A stretch of DNA of 64,000 nucleotides from Diplonema papillatum (Eukaryota; Euglenozoa; Diplonemea; Diplonemida; Diplonemidae). Shown here piece after piece: positions 10,420-22,100 of this stretch (the stretch's first letter is position 1; each line of letters starts with the position of its first letter). Location of the stretch: assembly GCA_030068145.1 (NCBI GenBank), contig JAPJBO010000669.1:62001-126000 (forward strand). The letters are read 5' to 3'. The notes below the pieces were generated by a model. The model searched no databases. It saw only the letters and a list, made by a program, of their open reading frames with translations, and was not told the origin of the DNA. Both the position numbers and the translations under genes were made by a program.

Positions 10420-13400
10420 GCCGGTGGGTGGGCAGGTGGGCAGGTGGGCAGGTGGGCAGGTGTACAGGTCGGTAGTTGAGTGGACAGATGGGCGGGTGTA
10501 GGCAGGTTGGTGGATGGATGAACAGGTGAGTAGTTGGGTAGACGGGTGGCAAGTGCGTGAGCTGTGTACAGATATGCAGGTAGGTGTGCTCTTGTGCTTC
10601 GGACGTGACTCTCTTGAGCCGTCCGTGTTCCTCCTCCTCCTCCGATCCTCTTCCTTGGCCACCTCGACAGCTCGCAGGGCGTTCTTAGCACCGTGCGAGA
10701 GAACTCGGATGCATCTACCACTCCTATGCAGTTGTTGAGACATCCCCTGCAGCCTGCGGATTCGGAGGGCCTCAAGGCGAACCAGCAGTTGCTGGAAAAC
10801 CTGCAGGACCTGCCTTGAGTCCTTCGACACAGGGAGGTTGTGCATGTTAGCAGGTTCAGCCATCATCTGGCTCTTCTGTTTGCGGGTGCAACCTTCGGTA
10901 CCACGAGTTTGCCATTCTTATGTCAAACTCTCCAATTCCCTCTTGGGTTTTGGTTTGGGCAAGAAGTATTCACGCCCGCCATCTCCCGATCACCCTCCCA
11001 CTTCTGGCCACGCTGCAGCAGTCACGTGCAAACCGGGCAGACCCAGTCGTCGTCCCCCCATCTGGTCCCCGAACGACGAGCACCGCTCTTGCACCCGAGG
11101 TTAGCCTTCAATGCCGCATCGGAACAGTGGGTCGATATGCCGTTGTGCGAAGACTGCAGGAACTACCGGACCTGCGAAGTCGGCGGCCAGGACAGTGCTG
11201 CAAGCGGGGGCATCACCACCGCCGGGTGCTACAGCAACAACCCGAGCACGAAAAACCGAAGAGACGGAAGCGCGGGCCTTCGCCCCCGGGGACGCCCGAA
11301 GCGACGCCGAAGTCGAGACGCAAGCTGCGACCACCCATCCAAAAGCGCCACAAGGGAAGCGGCGGATGCCGGCGCCAGCACCGCCATCGAGAACGCCGCA
11401 GAAGGCGGCGACAGCACCAGGACGGCCGCTGGTAACGAAGCAGCGGAAGGACGCCATCATCGAAGACGGAGACGAACACTCCGCGGGCAAAGGTGCAGGA
11501 TAAGGTACCAGCGACGAAGAGAGGTAGCACGAAGAGGTAGTCACGAAAGAGAGCAGATGCAGATTATCGCCACAGGTTCTTTGCAGGCTAACTCTAACCA
11601 CCAGGACCAGGAACAGTTGCGGTCGAAGACGGCAATTCGAGCGAGGAGTAAGGTTGATAACCAAAATGAGAGGCACGATGGCCACCCCGAGACGAGTTGG
11701 AATGCGGGTACCATCTTTCCGGAGATTTCCGGTTCCTCCCGTACTCTACAACTCCCCACATTAGTGAACGTGGACTCCGAAGTGTGACACACCTTTCAAC
11801 CGGGTGCACGAATTCAAAATTCCGGGATGAGTTGAGTTTCGGGGGGTTTCGGGAAGTGTCGGGGAGTTTCGGGGAACTTACCAGGAGCCCGGACCAGGTG
11901 GCGAGGAGCATCTGGCGGTCACTGATTGACGAACCAGAACATGCTGAACATTGATAAGGTTTCAGGACACCCAGATTGGTTTCTTGATGGAAATCAACGT
12001 CCGCCTAGGCTCCTCCTCCAGCTCCTCGAAATGAAATGAATAAAAAGGCCAAACCTTCGGGAAAACCGGATCCGCCAGAAATTAAAACGTCACCATTAAA
12101 GCCGCCAGAATTACCGTCTATCCTGTAAGGGCATAAATTTGTTTTGAGTGGGAGAAAAGGGCACTACACCTTAAATATATTGTGCGCCGATCATCTTGCA
12201 CGTCCCGCACTGCGTCATCCTGTGCTTCTCGCAATACTTCACGGCGAGGCCGTCCCCTGCCGCGTTGTGTGCCTCGCAGCAGCGCTACCAACGCTTGCCG
12301 ACGTTTGCACTCTTCGCATTTCACATGTGATGTCCCGCACACTCTCTCGTCCTTGGTGGTGTGCCTGGGCACGCCTACCTCCATGCGCTGGGTCTCCGCC
12401 GCCCACTAAATTTACCCTCTTCTGCCCTTCTTGCCGGAGGTGCCGTCTTCGAAGGCGTCCCACCAGCACGTCCGATCCTTTCCTCCCCATACGTGGAGAA
12501 TACGTCCATCCCCCAGACCTCATCATTGAAGGCGTGCCTGTTCCTCCCCAGCTGCGACTCGAGCACGAGCATCGTCTCTGTACCCGCACGACCTCTGGTG
12601 AAACGGTTCCTGCCCTCGTTGCGCAGCGCAAGGTACCTCCTGTATTCGACCCCCCCCAGTAAGCGTTCTGCTTTGAAGGGCTGCGAAACCTCCAATTTGA
12701 GAGTCCGGGGGACCTTACGAAGGTCATTGCATACACCGTGCTGCATGAAGAACGGGTGCGGCCAATCTTCACCACGTTCAAGAACGAACCCCAAATACTT
12801 GTGGCCACTCTACGAACTCTGGCTTGTGAAGGTCCGGCGATCAACAGCCGCGAAGAACCCGCCCGCGCTGATGGCAGAGACGGCAACGAAGAGGAAATCC
12901 ACTCTGACGAAGAAGACGAAGAAACGAAGAAGACACAGAATGCGAGGAAATCGAAGAAAACGCCATCGAAGAAGAAGAAAGCTACTCTGACGAAGAAAAC
13001 GAAGAAGACGGAGACACATCCCACTCTGATGAAGCATCTGGTGAAGACGACAACGATAAACCGGCGACATCCATCCAGCCCCGCATGCCTGCCCAAGGCA
13101 ACCGTTTCGTGTCGTCAGAAGTCTTTTCCGACACAGTGTGTCAGTCCGCTGTGAAGGCCGGCCGCCTGTCGCTTACGCGATATTGCATCATCCTGCGTAA
13201 AGTCATCTGCGCTACGATCGACGGAATTCGCTCTCCAAGTACGGAGCCAAGGTGCTCAGCATTCCTACGAATCATGTTCCACGTCCTGTGATTCGTACTT
13301 TCAACCTGAATACCATGAGAAATCATGTTCTATCTCCTGTGATTCATGGTGGACTTGCAACAACCTTCACCCCGCCTTCACCCCGCTGTCGGACATATAG

Positions 13401-13520
13401 GGTAAGTTTGAAAATATGTCGGACATATAAGGGAATTTACCCAATTTAAATGGGCGTGAGCTCGGGGTTACTTCATTGAACCCTGACGTAGAATCCCGCC
13501 TTCGCCAGGGCCGGCTGCAG
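10420..13520. repeat. Multi-copy repeat family, copy A (rearranged)
   Basis: Segments match copy B (34335-36531) and copy C (about 60800-62511). The part at 11160-11560 matches 35080-35400 directly, including a CGGAAGCGCGGGCCTTCGCC block. The part at 10400-11100 matches 35800-36480 in inverted orientation. The part at 12140-12700 matches 34560-35040 in inverted orientation. One end, GGACCAGGTGG at 11891-11901, is the same terminal word as in B and C. Copy A carries a minisatellite of about 8 bp (GGTGGGCA) at 10423-10468. Reading frames are broken; fragments encode cysteine-rich words such as CEECK and CRNYRTCE. It is most likely a decayed transposable element with host- or element-derived cargo; the class is unknown. 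Confidence 0.6.
10423..10468. repeat. GGTGGGCA minisatellite
   Basis: About five units of an 8-bp repeat, followed by looser related DNA to about 10560. The inverted counterpart lies at about 36340-36450. Confidence 0.85.
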
Positions 13521-13863
13521 GGAATTGAAGTCGGCTGGCCTCGCTGCGGGAGCCCGAAACCTAATATCCGGAGTCCGGTTGTTTTCGGGCGCTTCTGAGG
13601 GTGTGCTGCTTTGCGCTGATTGGTAGTTGGGTTTTGGCGAGCCCCGACGACGATACAATCTAGCAGGCCTTCTCTCTTCTGAGTTCTTCTTCCTCGCGCC
13701 ACACAGGTGTTCACCACGCGCCGATTTACAACGTCCTCACCCGAATGACAGTTCACAGCGAACATTTCGGCAGTTGGTCTGTGGCTGGAAGACGCTTCGT
13801 GTTCAAACAACCTTCTGCAGGTGAGCACAGAAAGTAAAAAGTAACAGGGAATCTTTGCAAACG

Positions 13864-14850
13864 ATGACAGTTCAGAAGGAGTTCGTGCTTTCGACTGGCT
13901 CAAAGATGCCGGCAGTTGGTCTCGGCTGCTGGAAGATTCCTAATGATGTTTGTGAAGCGACGACGTACGAGGCCATAAAAGCAGGGTACCGGCTTATCGA
14001 CGAAGCATGCGCCTACGGAAACGAGAAGGAGTGCGGCGCTGGGATTAAGCGGGCCATCGGTGAGGGAATCGTGACCCGCGAAAAGCTGTGGGTGACGTCG
14101 AAACTCTGGAACACATACCACCGCAAAGAGCATGTAAAGGCCGCTTGCAAGCGGACCCTGAGCGACCTGGGGCTCGAGTACTTGGACTTGTACCTAATCC
14201 ACTTTCCGATTGCTTTGAAGTTTGTGCCATTTGAGACCCGTTACCCACCCGACTGGGCCTTTGACCCGAAGGCCGAAAAGGTTTGCATGGAAGAGGACAG
14301 CGTGCCTATGCATGAAACGTGGGAAGCCATGGAAGAACTCGTCAAAGAAGGATTGGTTCGACACATTGGATTGTCGAACGTCGGGACGACGATGCTGAGA
14401 GATGTTTTGAATTACGCAAAGGTGAAGCCTACTGTTTTGCAGATTGAGCTACACCCGTACCTGACTCAGAGCAAGCTGATCAGACTCTGTCGAGAGAAAC
14501 AAGTTGCCGTCACGGGGTTCAGCAGTTTTGGCGCAAGTTCGTATGTAGAACTCGGTGCTGCCACCGAAGTCGAAAGCTGCTTGGTGGATCCCGTTGTCAA
14601 GTCAATCGCAGACAAGCACAAGAAAACACCGGCGCAAGTCGCACTGCGCTGGGCCGTTCAACGTGGTACAGCTGTCATTCCAAAGTCAACGAAAGTGAGC
14701 CGCCTCAAGGAGAATATCGACCTCTTTGACTTCGAGCTGACTGACGAAGAGATGAAGACGTTAGACGGCCTCAACAAAAACAGGCGTTTCAACGACCCGG
14801 GTACGTTCTGCGAACCTGGCTTCGGCACGTTTTTCCCTATTTTTGAATGA
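13864..14850 (+). CDS. Aldo-keto reductase (xylose/aldose reductase-like)
   Basis: A cytosolic NAD(P)H-dependent reductase of aldehydes or sugar carbonyls, of the AKR2/AKR1 type. The ATG at 13864 gives 328 aa, the usual length. The (alpha/beta)8 signatures are complete. The catalytic tetrad is Asp46 and Tyr51 in LIDEACAYGNE, Lys80 in VTSKLW and His113 in LYLIHFP. Further signatures are HIGLSNVG, LQIELHPYL, and the cofactor-binding AVIPKSTKVSRLKENIDLF. DEACAYGNE resembles xylose-reductase-type enzymes, which carry DEAxxYGNE here, but the substrate cannot be fixed from sequence. The frame opens nine bases earlier at a TTG, which is not a credible start. A CAG/GTGAGC at 13818-13826 looks like a splice donor, so a 5' UTR intron is possible. 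All key residues are intact. Confidence 0.93.
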   Translation: MTVQKEFVLSTGSKMPAVGLGCWKIPNDVCEATTYEAIKAGYRLIDEACAYGNEKECGAGIKRAIGEGIVTREKLWVTSKLWNTYHRKEHVKAACKRTLSDLGLEYLDLYLIHFPIALKFVPFETRYPPDWAFDPKAEKVCMEEDSVPMHETWEAMEELVKEGLVRHIGLSNVGTTMLRDVLNYAKVKPTVLQIELHPYLTQSKLIRLCREKQVAVTGFSSFGASSYVELGAATEVESCLVDPVVKSIADKHKKTPAQVALRWAVQRGTAVIPKSTKVSRLKENIDLFDFELTDEEMKTLDGLNKNRRFNDPGTFCEPGFGTFFPIFE

Positions 14851-15362
14851 GTCCCCGATTGAGCTGGAATACTTTCTTGTGTGAATCCCATTTTTTGGAT
14901 GCCGGTTGTTTCTCAATGCTCGGTTCGGTAGCGACTACATATTTCAATACAAACGGTGCGGCGTACCTTTTTGGAGCTTGAAGACGCAGAGACAGTTCAC
15001 CACAGTAGTGCTACACGAGCTTGCATGCGCGGACGACCATTGAGCTGCCTTTTTTGACAACAAACCTACGCATTTTTTCTCGTCTCTCTTGTGCTCTGCC
15101 TGAAGACACGAAAGGTTCTGAAGAGAGCCTCTGGCTTTACGGCAAAACCCGCATGCGCAATACAAGCTAACGTCTTTGCGCTGTGTCGCAAAAATGCGTC
15201 GCTGCTTCAGCTTCCTTCCGTTCCCGTTTAACACCGCTGATCACTTACATGTTTTAATAGCATCGACCGTGATAGATCGCGGTATTCCGGACTAACGTAT
15301 ACCGGAAGACGGTCACTAGGTGACTACCTCACCGTGTCATGCTTCACTTGCACTCATTTGAA

Positions 15363-15917
15363 TCATCTTCGTGCGGTCCCTTCTCTCGCGTCCGTTTCCC
15401 TTTTTGCCTTCGATTTCACGCGGGGCATCATTCCTCGTCTTCGTTTGCTGGCGCCGGTGTCTTCCTTGCTGGGCTCGCCAGCGCTCGCCCGTCCGCGTAC
15501 CGGAGTGGTGCTTTCTGCATCTTCGGGTGTTCTACTCGAGGCGTGGCCGGTCTTGCTACTTGCTGTGGCTGGTGGCGCTGGTCCCTCCTGATCCGTTGAT
15601 TCACCGGACGTGGCAGGCGCTGGATAGTTTTCCTTCCTGCGGCGCTGTCTTGCGCTCGCTACATTTCTCACATCGTCGTATCTTGGGAAACTGTCCGTCT
15701 CCACCAACCCTGTGTCCGCAGGCCACCAGCTGGGCCTCGAGCGTCTCCTCGCCCGCTCGAAAGACCGGGCGGAACTCTTACCCGGTGAGGTGACGCTGTG
15801 CGCAACGATCCAAACCTTCTGACCCGACCGGGCAGTGACCTGCTCAGCGCTCTCGGTCGCTTCTCCAAGCGTCTTTAGCATCTTCGGGCACCAAAAGTGA
15901 TTGTTCTGCACCCCCAA
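15363..15917 (-). pseudogene. Fragment of a recurrent unidentified protein family
   Basis: The minus-strand frame contains MLKTLGEATESAEQ and, further on, RTPEDAESTTPVRG. Related words occur at 18481-18790 (minus, LAKTLKMLGESS and RIESLRTVRPS), at 32340-32440 (plus, APEDAKSTTPERG) and at 61800-62100 (minus, LLKTVGDALERNG and KIGSLRTVGAPP). Frames differ between copies and are truncated, so this looks like a multicopy element gene in decay. I do not recognise the family. The C-terminal part is lysine/arginine-rich. Confidence 0.4.
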
Positions 15918-16254
15918 CCTGTTCGGCTGTGTTGTTCACACATTGGTGACTTGACTTGTCTGGATTTCAGTAAACTGCGACAACAGCCCATTTCAAATTC
16001 CACCACTCAGATACTGCGCTGGTAAATCTTTGGCACGAGTAGATGAGACCGGAGATCAGATGGAACAAGGCACTTGTATCGACTTAGCGAGAATCTGTCA
16101 AGAAAGAAATCCGGGGCTGCTTATGAGCCTCGACTCTCTTACTCGGCTCCAGGCCCCGTGGCAACCCAAACTTCTGCCTGCCAGCCCACCATGCCCAGCA
16201 GAGAGTAGACCTGCTTTGGCTGCGCTGCACACTATACCACCAACGGGAAAAATG

Positions 16255-16330
16255 TGAGGAATTCCTCATGAAGAATTCCTCACCTTCTTTTTTCCAGCCT
16301 CTTTTATTTCTGAGGAATTCCTCGCACTGT
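16255..16330. repeat. Clustered GAATTC-centred palindromes
   Basis: GTGAGGAATT at 16255-16264 is mirrored by AATTCCTCAC at 16275-16284, and a second TGAGGAATTCCTCG lies at about 16312-16325. They could form small hairpins; no function is assigned. Confidence 0.6.
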
Positions 16331-16505
16331 TTTTGCTTGCGGGAGCTCTGATCGTTTTCATTCCGTGTTGCATGTGGCTAAAAAAATAAGGACGGGAAAC
16401 GGGTAACACCGTCCCAAATCCCAAGTCCAATTCTTGTTTTGACGTATGCCGCCTCCCCCCTAGCATAGGTGGCGGGCGAGTCACGACTCGCCCCAGACTC
16501 GTCTT

Positions 16506-16609
16506 CACTCGCCCTAGCACTCGCCCTAGCACTCGCCCTTGCACTCGCCCTAGCACTCGCCCTAGCACTCGCCCTAGCACTCGCCCTCACTCGCCCTTCA
16601 CTCGCCCTC
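16506..16609. repeat. 12-bp tandem repeat ACTCGCCCTAGC
   Basis: About eight units of a 12-bp repeat, with a few variant units (CTTGC, CTCAC). Because 12 is a multiple of three, both strands stay open and give artificial alternating ARAS or LALA peptides. Confidence 0.9.
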
Positions 16610-18022
16610 AGTACCATACAGGGTCAATTTCTTGTTGGGGTAGGCTGTTCCTGCCTGAAGGTCTGTTTGGCGGCTGTCCCTGCCTGAAGGTCTGTTTGGC
16701 TGTCCTTGGGTTGCCCGTGCCGGTGTTGAACTCTTTCTCCAACAGCACGGCCAGCGTCCCTGCGCTCATTCTGCGGTTCTTCGCTCTTGCCTGACTCCTT
16801 GCTTCCACCGGGCCTACGGGTAGGACGAAACCTGCCGTTCAGTGTCGCTGCTTTGCGAAGCCCTGCCTGCGGTACGGCTCGCACCTTGTCACCGGCCTTA
16901 CTTGCCGTCTGCTCTTGTATGGCGGCCTCGTAGGTGCACATCGACCGCCTGCTGGTTCGATGCCAATCTCTGGCTGGCGGGTGAACTCGCCTCGCGGGAA
17001 TTGCCGCATGCGCTGCGGGCTCTCTTCTTCTTTGCGACTGCACGGCCTGCGGCGGCGGCTAGTGCCTTGATGGGAAACTTCAGTTTATACACGGGTGTGG
17101 CGTCGTTCCAGCGGTCGTTGGAGCAAACTGCTTCGTCCTCCTCCAGCTGCAAAACGTGACCGGTCGGCATTTGCGGCGTACCCAGATAGTGTAAAGAACG
17201 TGGGCGGTCGGCATGGCGGCGTACCCAGGCAGCGTAAAGAGCATACACCTTGTCGCCACTTCCCGGGGAAGGCTGAGGCTCCCGTGTCAGCTGAGGAGAT
17301 TTGCTTCAGATTACGAGCAAATAATAGCAAATGTAAGCAAAGAAACGCAACTTTAAGCAATTTTAAGCAAAGTAGGCATCACGCACTAGGGATTTTGACA
17401 ACTGAGTAAGCATGCAACGAAGGCAGGAAAAGGCGAACCTGCGGAAACGGAGGAGGGACTGCGTTGCACGATAGCCGATACGATAAGAATGGCGCCGTTG
17501 AAGAAAAGCCTCGCAATGCTCAACCATTCTTACAGTGTTCCCGGAACAGAAGGAGAAGGACGATCGAAACCCCCAACATGACACCAGAAAAGCTGAAGAA
17601 CGACTCGATGTGATCAAGGTTCTGACTCGCAGACCTTGGGTCTATGCACAAGGGCACTCGTTCCTCTACTATCCGGTGGGTCCTGTTCAAAGAACAGGAG
17701 GCAGTAGATGCATGTCAACGAGGTGGGAACATGGCCGGTCTCAACAAGAGGCCACCATTGCAAGAGGCATCTGTCTGTCGTCGGGTACGATGGTCTCGGC
17801 CATGAGTAGGGGTGGGTGCGAAGTCTTGGATATGTCAGGCGGCGCCCTACCAGTGCAAGGGTTGTTTCGATGGACGACTTCCGGATGAAGCAGGAGAAAA
17901 TACAAGGAACTGTGAGAGCTTGATGGACACTCACAACGTCACAGCACAGCGGTGACAAAGCGCACGAAAGCACACCAATATTCCACAAAATGTTTTGCAG
18001 GGCCCTCGCATGTGGTCCTAAG

Positions 18023-18149
18023 TGGCCAGCCGCCCTGTTTTGAGATCGGAGAAGACCCGGAACGTGCCAGCGCGCTGGCAGGCGCTAGCAGGGCATGTTT
18101 CGGGCATCTTCCGGGTCGCCCCCCGACCTGAGAACAGGGTCGCTGGCCA
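18023..18149. repeat. Fold-back (inverted repeat) element
   Basis: Arms of about 26 bp, starting TGGCCAGC at 18023 and ending GCTGGCCA at 18149, enclose a second inverted pair (GAAGACCCGG and its mirror CATCTTCCGGGTC) and a central 14-bp palindrome, GCCAGCGCGCTGGC. Part of the same sequence recurs at 41219-41250 inside an intron. It is a small palindromic repeat, possibly a MITE. Confidence 0.7.
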
Positions 18150-18480
18150 CCCCCACGGGCAAGGGCCCGGGAACACTTTCTGGGTTTTTTCTGCGGGGTT
18201 TGTGCACTTGAACACGGTTCCGGGCTGCTCAGGCCGAAGGTAGGCCAATTCTAACTGGTTTCATGGGTCCTTCAAAGTGCCCAGTTTTTTGCTCTTTTTT
18301 GCTAAGATTTTCCCCCGGGGGTCCGCTCTTTCCATTCCCTCCCCTGGTGGTAGCATGTCTAGAGAAGCGGTCCATTCCCCATGCCTGACCACTAGATCTG
18401 TGCCTGTAGGCACCAGTGGTTCTCAAGCACCGCTTGGTCTCCTCGCTCAAAAGGCCGGGCGGAACTCATACTCTGTGTGG

Positions 18481-18790
18481 CTACTGCGAAGGGCGGACGG
18501 TGCGCAAGGACTCAATCCGACCCGGAAGCAGTCCTGCTCCAGTACTCGATTCTCCGAGCATCTTCAACGTCTTTGCCAAAGCAACGCCTTTACCAAGGCC
18601 TTCGCCCTTGTGCCCAGCGGGGTGACGCTCAACGTCGCCACCAGACTCCGGGCCATTGAAACCGTGGAAGATGGCGGCAGGCAATGCGATGCAGTTCCAG
18701 GGGATAGGGGGGAGGACCGGCTCATTATCGTACAAAGCCGAATCCAGCCGTTTGGCTCGTTCATGACCGCCCCGTCGATCAGTTGAAGAG
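18481..18790 (-). pseudogene. Second fragment of the recurrent unidentified family
   Basis: The minus-strand frame carries LAKTLKMLGESSTG and GRIESLRTVRPSQ, corresponding to the middle of the frame at 61607-62329 (minus). It is short and not accompanied by a full gene. Confidence 0.35.
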
Positions 18791-19014
18791 CTCAAATGAC
18801 GTGTTTTCCTGTTTGAAATGGAGAGTTCACGTGCGTTTTGGACGTGTAGACTGTCATCACACTCATATGCTCTCGTCTGATGAGCGATTGTACTCACTAT
18901 CGACTGTACGTTAAAAACCTCTCCAAGCAGGAATGTGGGTAGTTCAAAAGAATAGCTTCCAGGGACTTCAGGCTCGTAGCTCTTGTTCGCCTGGTCCGCG
19001 GTTTCAGGTCAACA

Positions 19015-19139
19015 ATGACCCTGACATCAGAAAGACGCAAGTCTCGCCGTTCTGAACTCGAAGCATTAAGAAACGCTATCGCACGCTACGAAGAAGATGG
19101 AAATTGCCTCACGGACGAATTAGACTTCATCGCTGACAG
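19015..19139 (+). CDS. Coiled-coil gene, exon 1 (start codon)
   Basis: ATG at 19015 opens 41 codons plus two bases, a short charged helix (SRRSELEALRNAIARYEEDG). It stops at a GTATCG donor in phase 2. Without splicing the frame ends after 55 codons. The word DGNC occurs here, but nothing else resembles an OTU protease. Confidence 0.55.
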
Positions 19140-22100
19140 GTATCGGCTTAAAAACTTTGTAGCCTCTGAGTCACCCTGCTGACATCCACAGCCTCAGGTC
19201 CAACTAAATTAGACCCTTTGCTCTTTAAGGTAGCGCAATGCGTTGATGACACAGAAACAGAAAGGCCAGCAGCCGGTCAGCATTGCACGACGAGTTTTTT
19301 TCTCAACGCTCTACTGCGAATGAGTCAACGGAACGCCATGGTTTGCCGTCCTCTGCTCTTCCCTCGCGCGATGAAAGATATTGTCGAAACAGAGGATGAC
19401 AAAGGCTCCGCCGCTGTTGGGCTGGCTACGGGGCTGGCTACGGGGAAGACTGCTATGAAGCATTCTTCATGGCACGGCCATTTGAGCAGCTGAACGGAAT
19501 TACCAGAAAGCACCTGGAAGACAGCACCGCCGGTCTACCCGTATATACCCGGTATAAGTGCATGCTTTCCTGGCGTCTTTCCACAGAGACTGGAGAAGAA
19601 GGCTGCATAGTCGAAACCGCGGTCTAGGATGGCGCCGGTCTGTGCGTGGCTTACTAGAACAAGCGGGTCGTCAACGCTGTTGTAGTGAAGCTGGCCAGGA
19701 TTTTGTGCGATTGTTTCCAAAGGCGCACGACTCGTAATTTGCACCGCAGGTCAGGAGATCGAGACCGCAACGCTTCAATATCAATATTCAATACGAAGGG
19801 ACCACAAATAACGTGCATCCGCGGTCCCGAAAGGCATTTCCGGAAGTGTCGTGTGTTGCAGCAGAAATGTCGCAAAAAGTTCAACGAAGTACAGTAAATG
19901 CTGAGAACTCGCAACCTCGAAGAAGGCCAAGCAGACCGCCGTGGCAAGAGGGCGCCCCCCCACCAGGGGACAACACGGGAAAATGGAGATTGGTGCGTTT
20001 GGTCTTCCCAGAGGGTTACATGCCTGTGTCAATTACCAGGCAGTTACTGTCAAAAACAGGGGGGGGGCATTTATCATTATTGTAAGCAACAGGTATACGT
20101 ACACGCTGAATCGCTGGCAAACCAGTTTCAGAGAGAAATTGAATTCAAACAACACCCGCTTGTAGAGAACCAACCACCTCCTGGTGGGCTAGTCTGATAC
20201 TTGCCGTCGTTGGGGAAACATTTACGTCGTCGGTCAGAACGAAGTGCAAAGTGGCAGACGGTCCGCATCAACGGGGGGGGGCGCATACTGTGCATACGAG
20301 TCGTATTCCCGTCTGAACTCGTATTTTGGTTTTCGGAGCAAATTCTCGCCAAACGACTCGTATTCTCGTGCCAAACTCGTCTAAACTCGTATCATTCTGG
20401 TCAAGCTCGTCTAAACTCGTATTGACGAGTTTGAGACGAGTACAGGCTATTTTCACTGTGGAACACGCAGCCGACTGTTTCTGCGGATGCATGGTGGTGA
20501 CATTTTTGCCGCCGACGACGACAACGACGCCGACGATGACTACCTGGAAGCTCCCCACATGTGCATTGCGCGAGGGCAGACCTTCACCAGGCAGTATTCT
20601 GTCCAAAACACCAATACATGTAACCCCCGACGGGGGAACCGTTTCCGGACGGGGGGTTCACGGGGGGGCATTATCACCCCCCGTGAAACCCCCGTGACAC
20701 CCGCAACGGGGGTTTTCTGGGTACCCTTTGGGTGGAAGATAGTCAGAACCAGCGCGAGGGTCTTGGCAAGCTCCTCCTCTGAGACCTGTAGCGCTGTTGG
20801 CGCGTCGAGGCGTGGAAATCATCCGTCTGCTGACCGCCCAACTCAGCGAACGAAGTGGAACCCCCAACTCTCCAAACAAAGTGGTACACTCAACTCAGCA
20901 AACGAGCCTGGGCAGAGAGAACAGAAACGTGCAAACTAGGGCGGGAGGTGGCATCAGATTCCGAAGGACAGACAGGCACAGAAGTCGGAAACCGGTCCAC
21001 CCACACGATGCAATCTACGACTGTTTTCGACAGCTATTGCTTGAGTTAGAATGCAAAGAATTTGTGGCAAGCATCTACATCGCCGGTTCGCGGTTACCTC
21101 TTCGCATGTGACGGCCCTCCCTTTTGGAGCGAACTTGGGGCTTGGGGCACGAGGACTTTGTCGACGGTACCAAGATACATCAGGGAACAGCTGAGTACCT
21201 TAGAACGGGCCAACAACACCGTGGACACGCAATTCTTTTGCCTCTGCATACGCACATGCTTGCACAGCTCTCTTCCACAGCCGTCTGACCACGTTGCCGC
21301 GCAAAAATGAACACATCAGGCATCGCTGCAACCCCCGTCGGGGAATTTGTGGTGGAAATCCCCCGTGACCCCCGTTTTCCCCCTTCGGAGGCTGAGCCCG
21401 AACCCCCCGTCGTTTTTTGCAATCCCCCGTCGGGTTACATGTATGGCCACCCCTTCTCCTGCATTTATGCCGTAACAAGATTGGCAGCCCCTCGGGCTTC
21501 TTGAGCACCGTGGCACTGTCAAAAACAGGGGTTCAAACGCACCAGAGATGCGTAGATCTGCGTTTTGACTGCGACGCAGATGCATGGCCGCTGTCACTGT
21601 TCAAGCAGAGGGCCGATGGAGTGCAGGCAAATTCGTGCTTAGCGGCAATAGGGCACCAGTGCCTGCGGTGCGAGAGGGTACAAGTATGAGGTGGGGCTAA
21701 TTCCGGTACATAATATTTCCGGTCCAGACTTATTCCGGTCCAGAATATTTCTGTTTAGGAAATACTGTGGCTATACTTCGATTCAGTCGTTATTCCACTC
21801 AAAGTACTGAACTTAAACACACACACACACCCACAGTGTTGCGAATTTCGAGGTGCCGAAGGCGACTCGACACACGGTTAACACTGCGTTTGCTCACCAG
21901 GACCCACCGCAGCAGCATCGTACTGACCTCCGTCGGCGCAGACGACCACCAACTAGCAGGCTTCATCCTCCCTATCACGGACTAATCTCAGAGGATCACA
22001 ACACCGAGAACTCCGCATCTACATCCGATTCAGAATCCACCAACACCGAAGCTCCTCCATTTACCGCGCGTGCAAGCGACCTTCTAACACACCCTCGACA

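Larger units (their letters stand above)
14851..19014. other. Repeat-rich region between AKR and the coiled-coil gene
   Basis: Holds fragments of a recurrent open-frame family on the minus strand (15363-15917 and 18481-18790), EcoRI-like palindromes at 16255-16325 (GAGGAATTCCTC), a 12-bp tandem array, and a fold-back element at 18023-18149. No intact gene is recognised. Confidence 0.5.

Noticed and set aside
12239-13096. 285-codon minus-strand frame with Phe/Val/Ser runs
   Set aside because: Opposite-strand reading of a GAAGAA-rich low-complexity stretch and repeat family copy A.
16378-16687. ARAS / LALA repeat ORFs on both strands
   Set aside because: Product of the 12-bp tandem repeat.
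19015-19182. OTU protease cysteine box (DGNCL) in exon 1
   Set aside because: Only five residues match; no histidine box or OTU fold follows.
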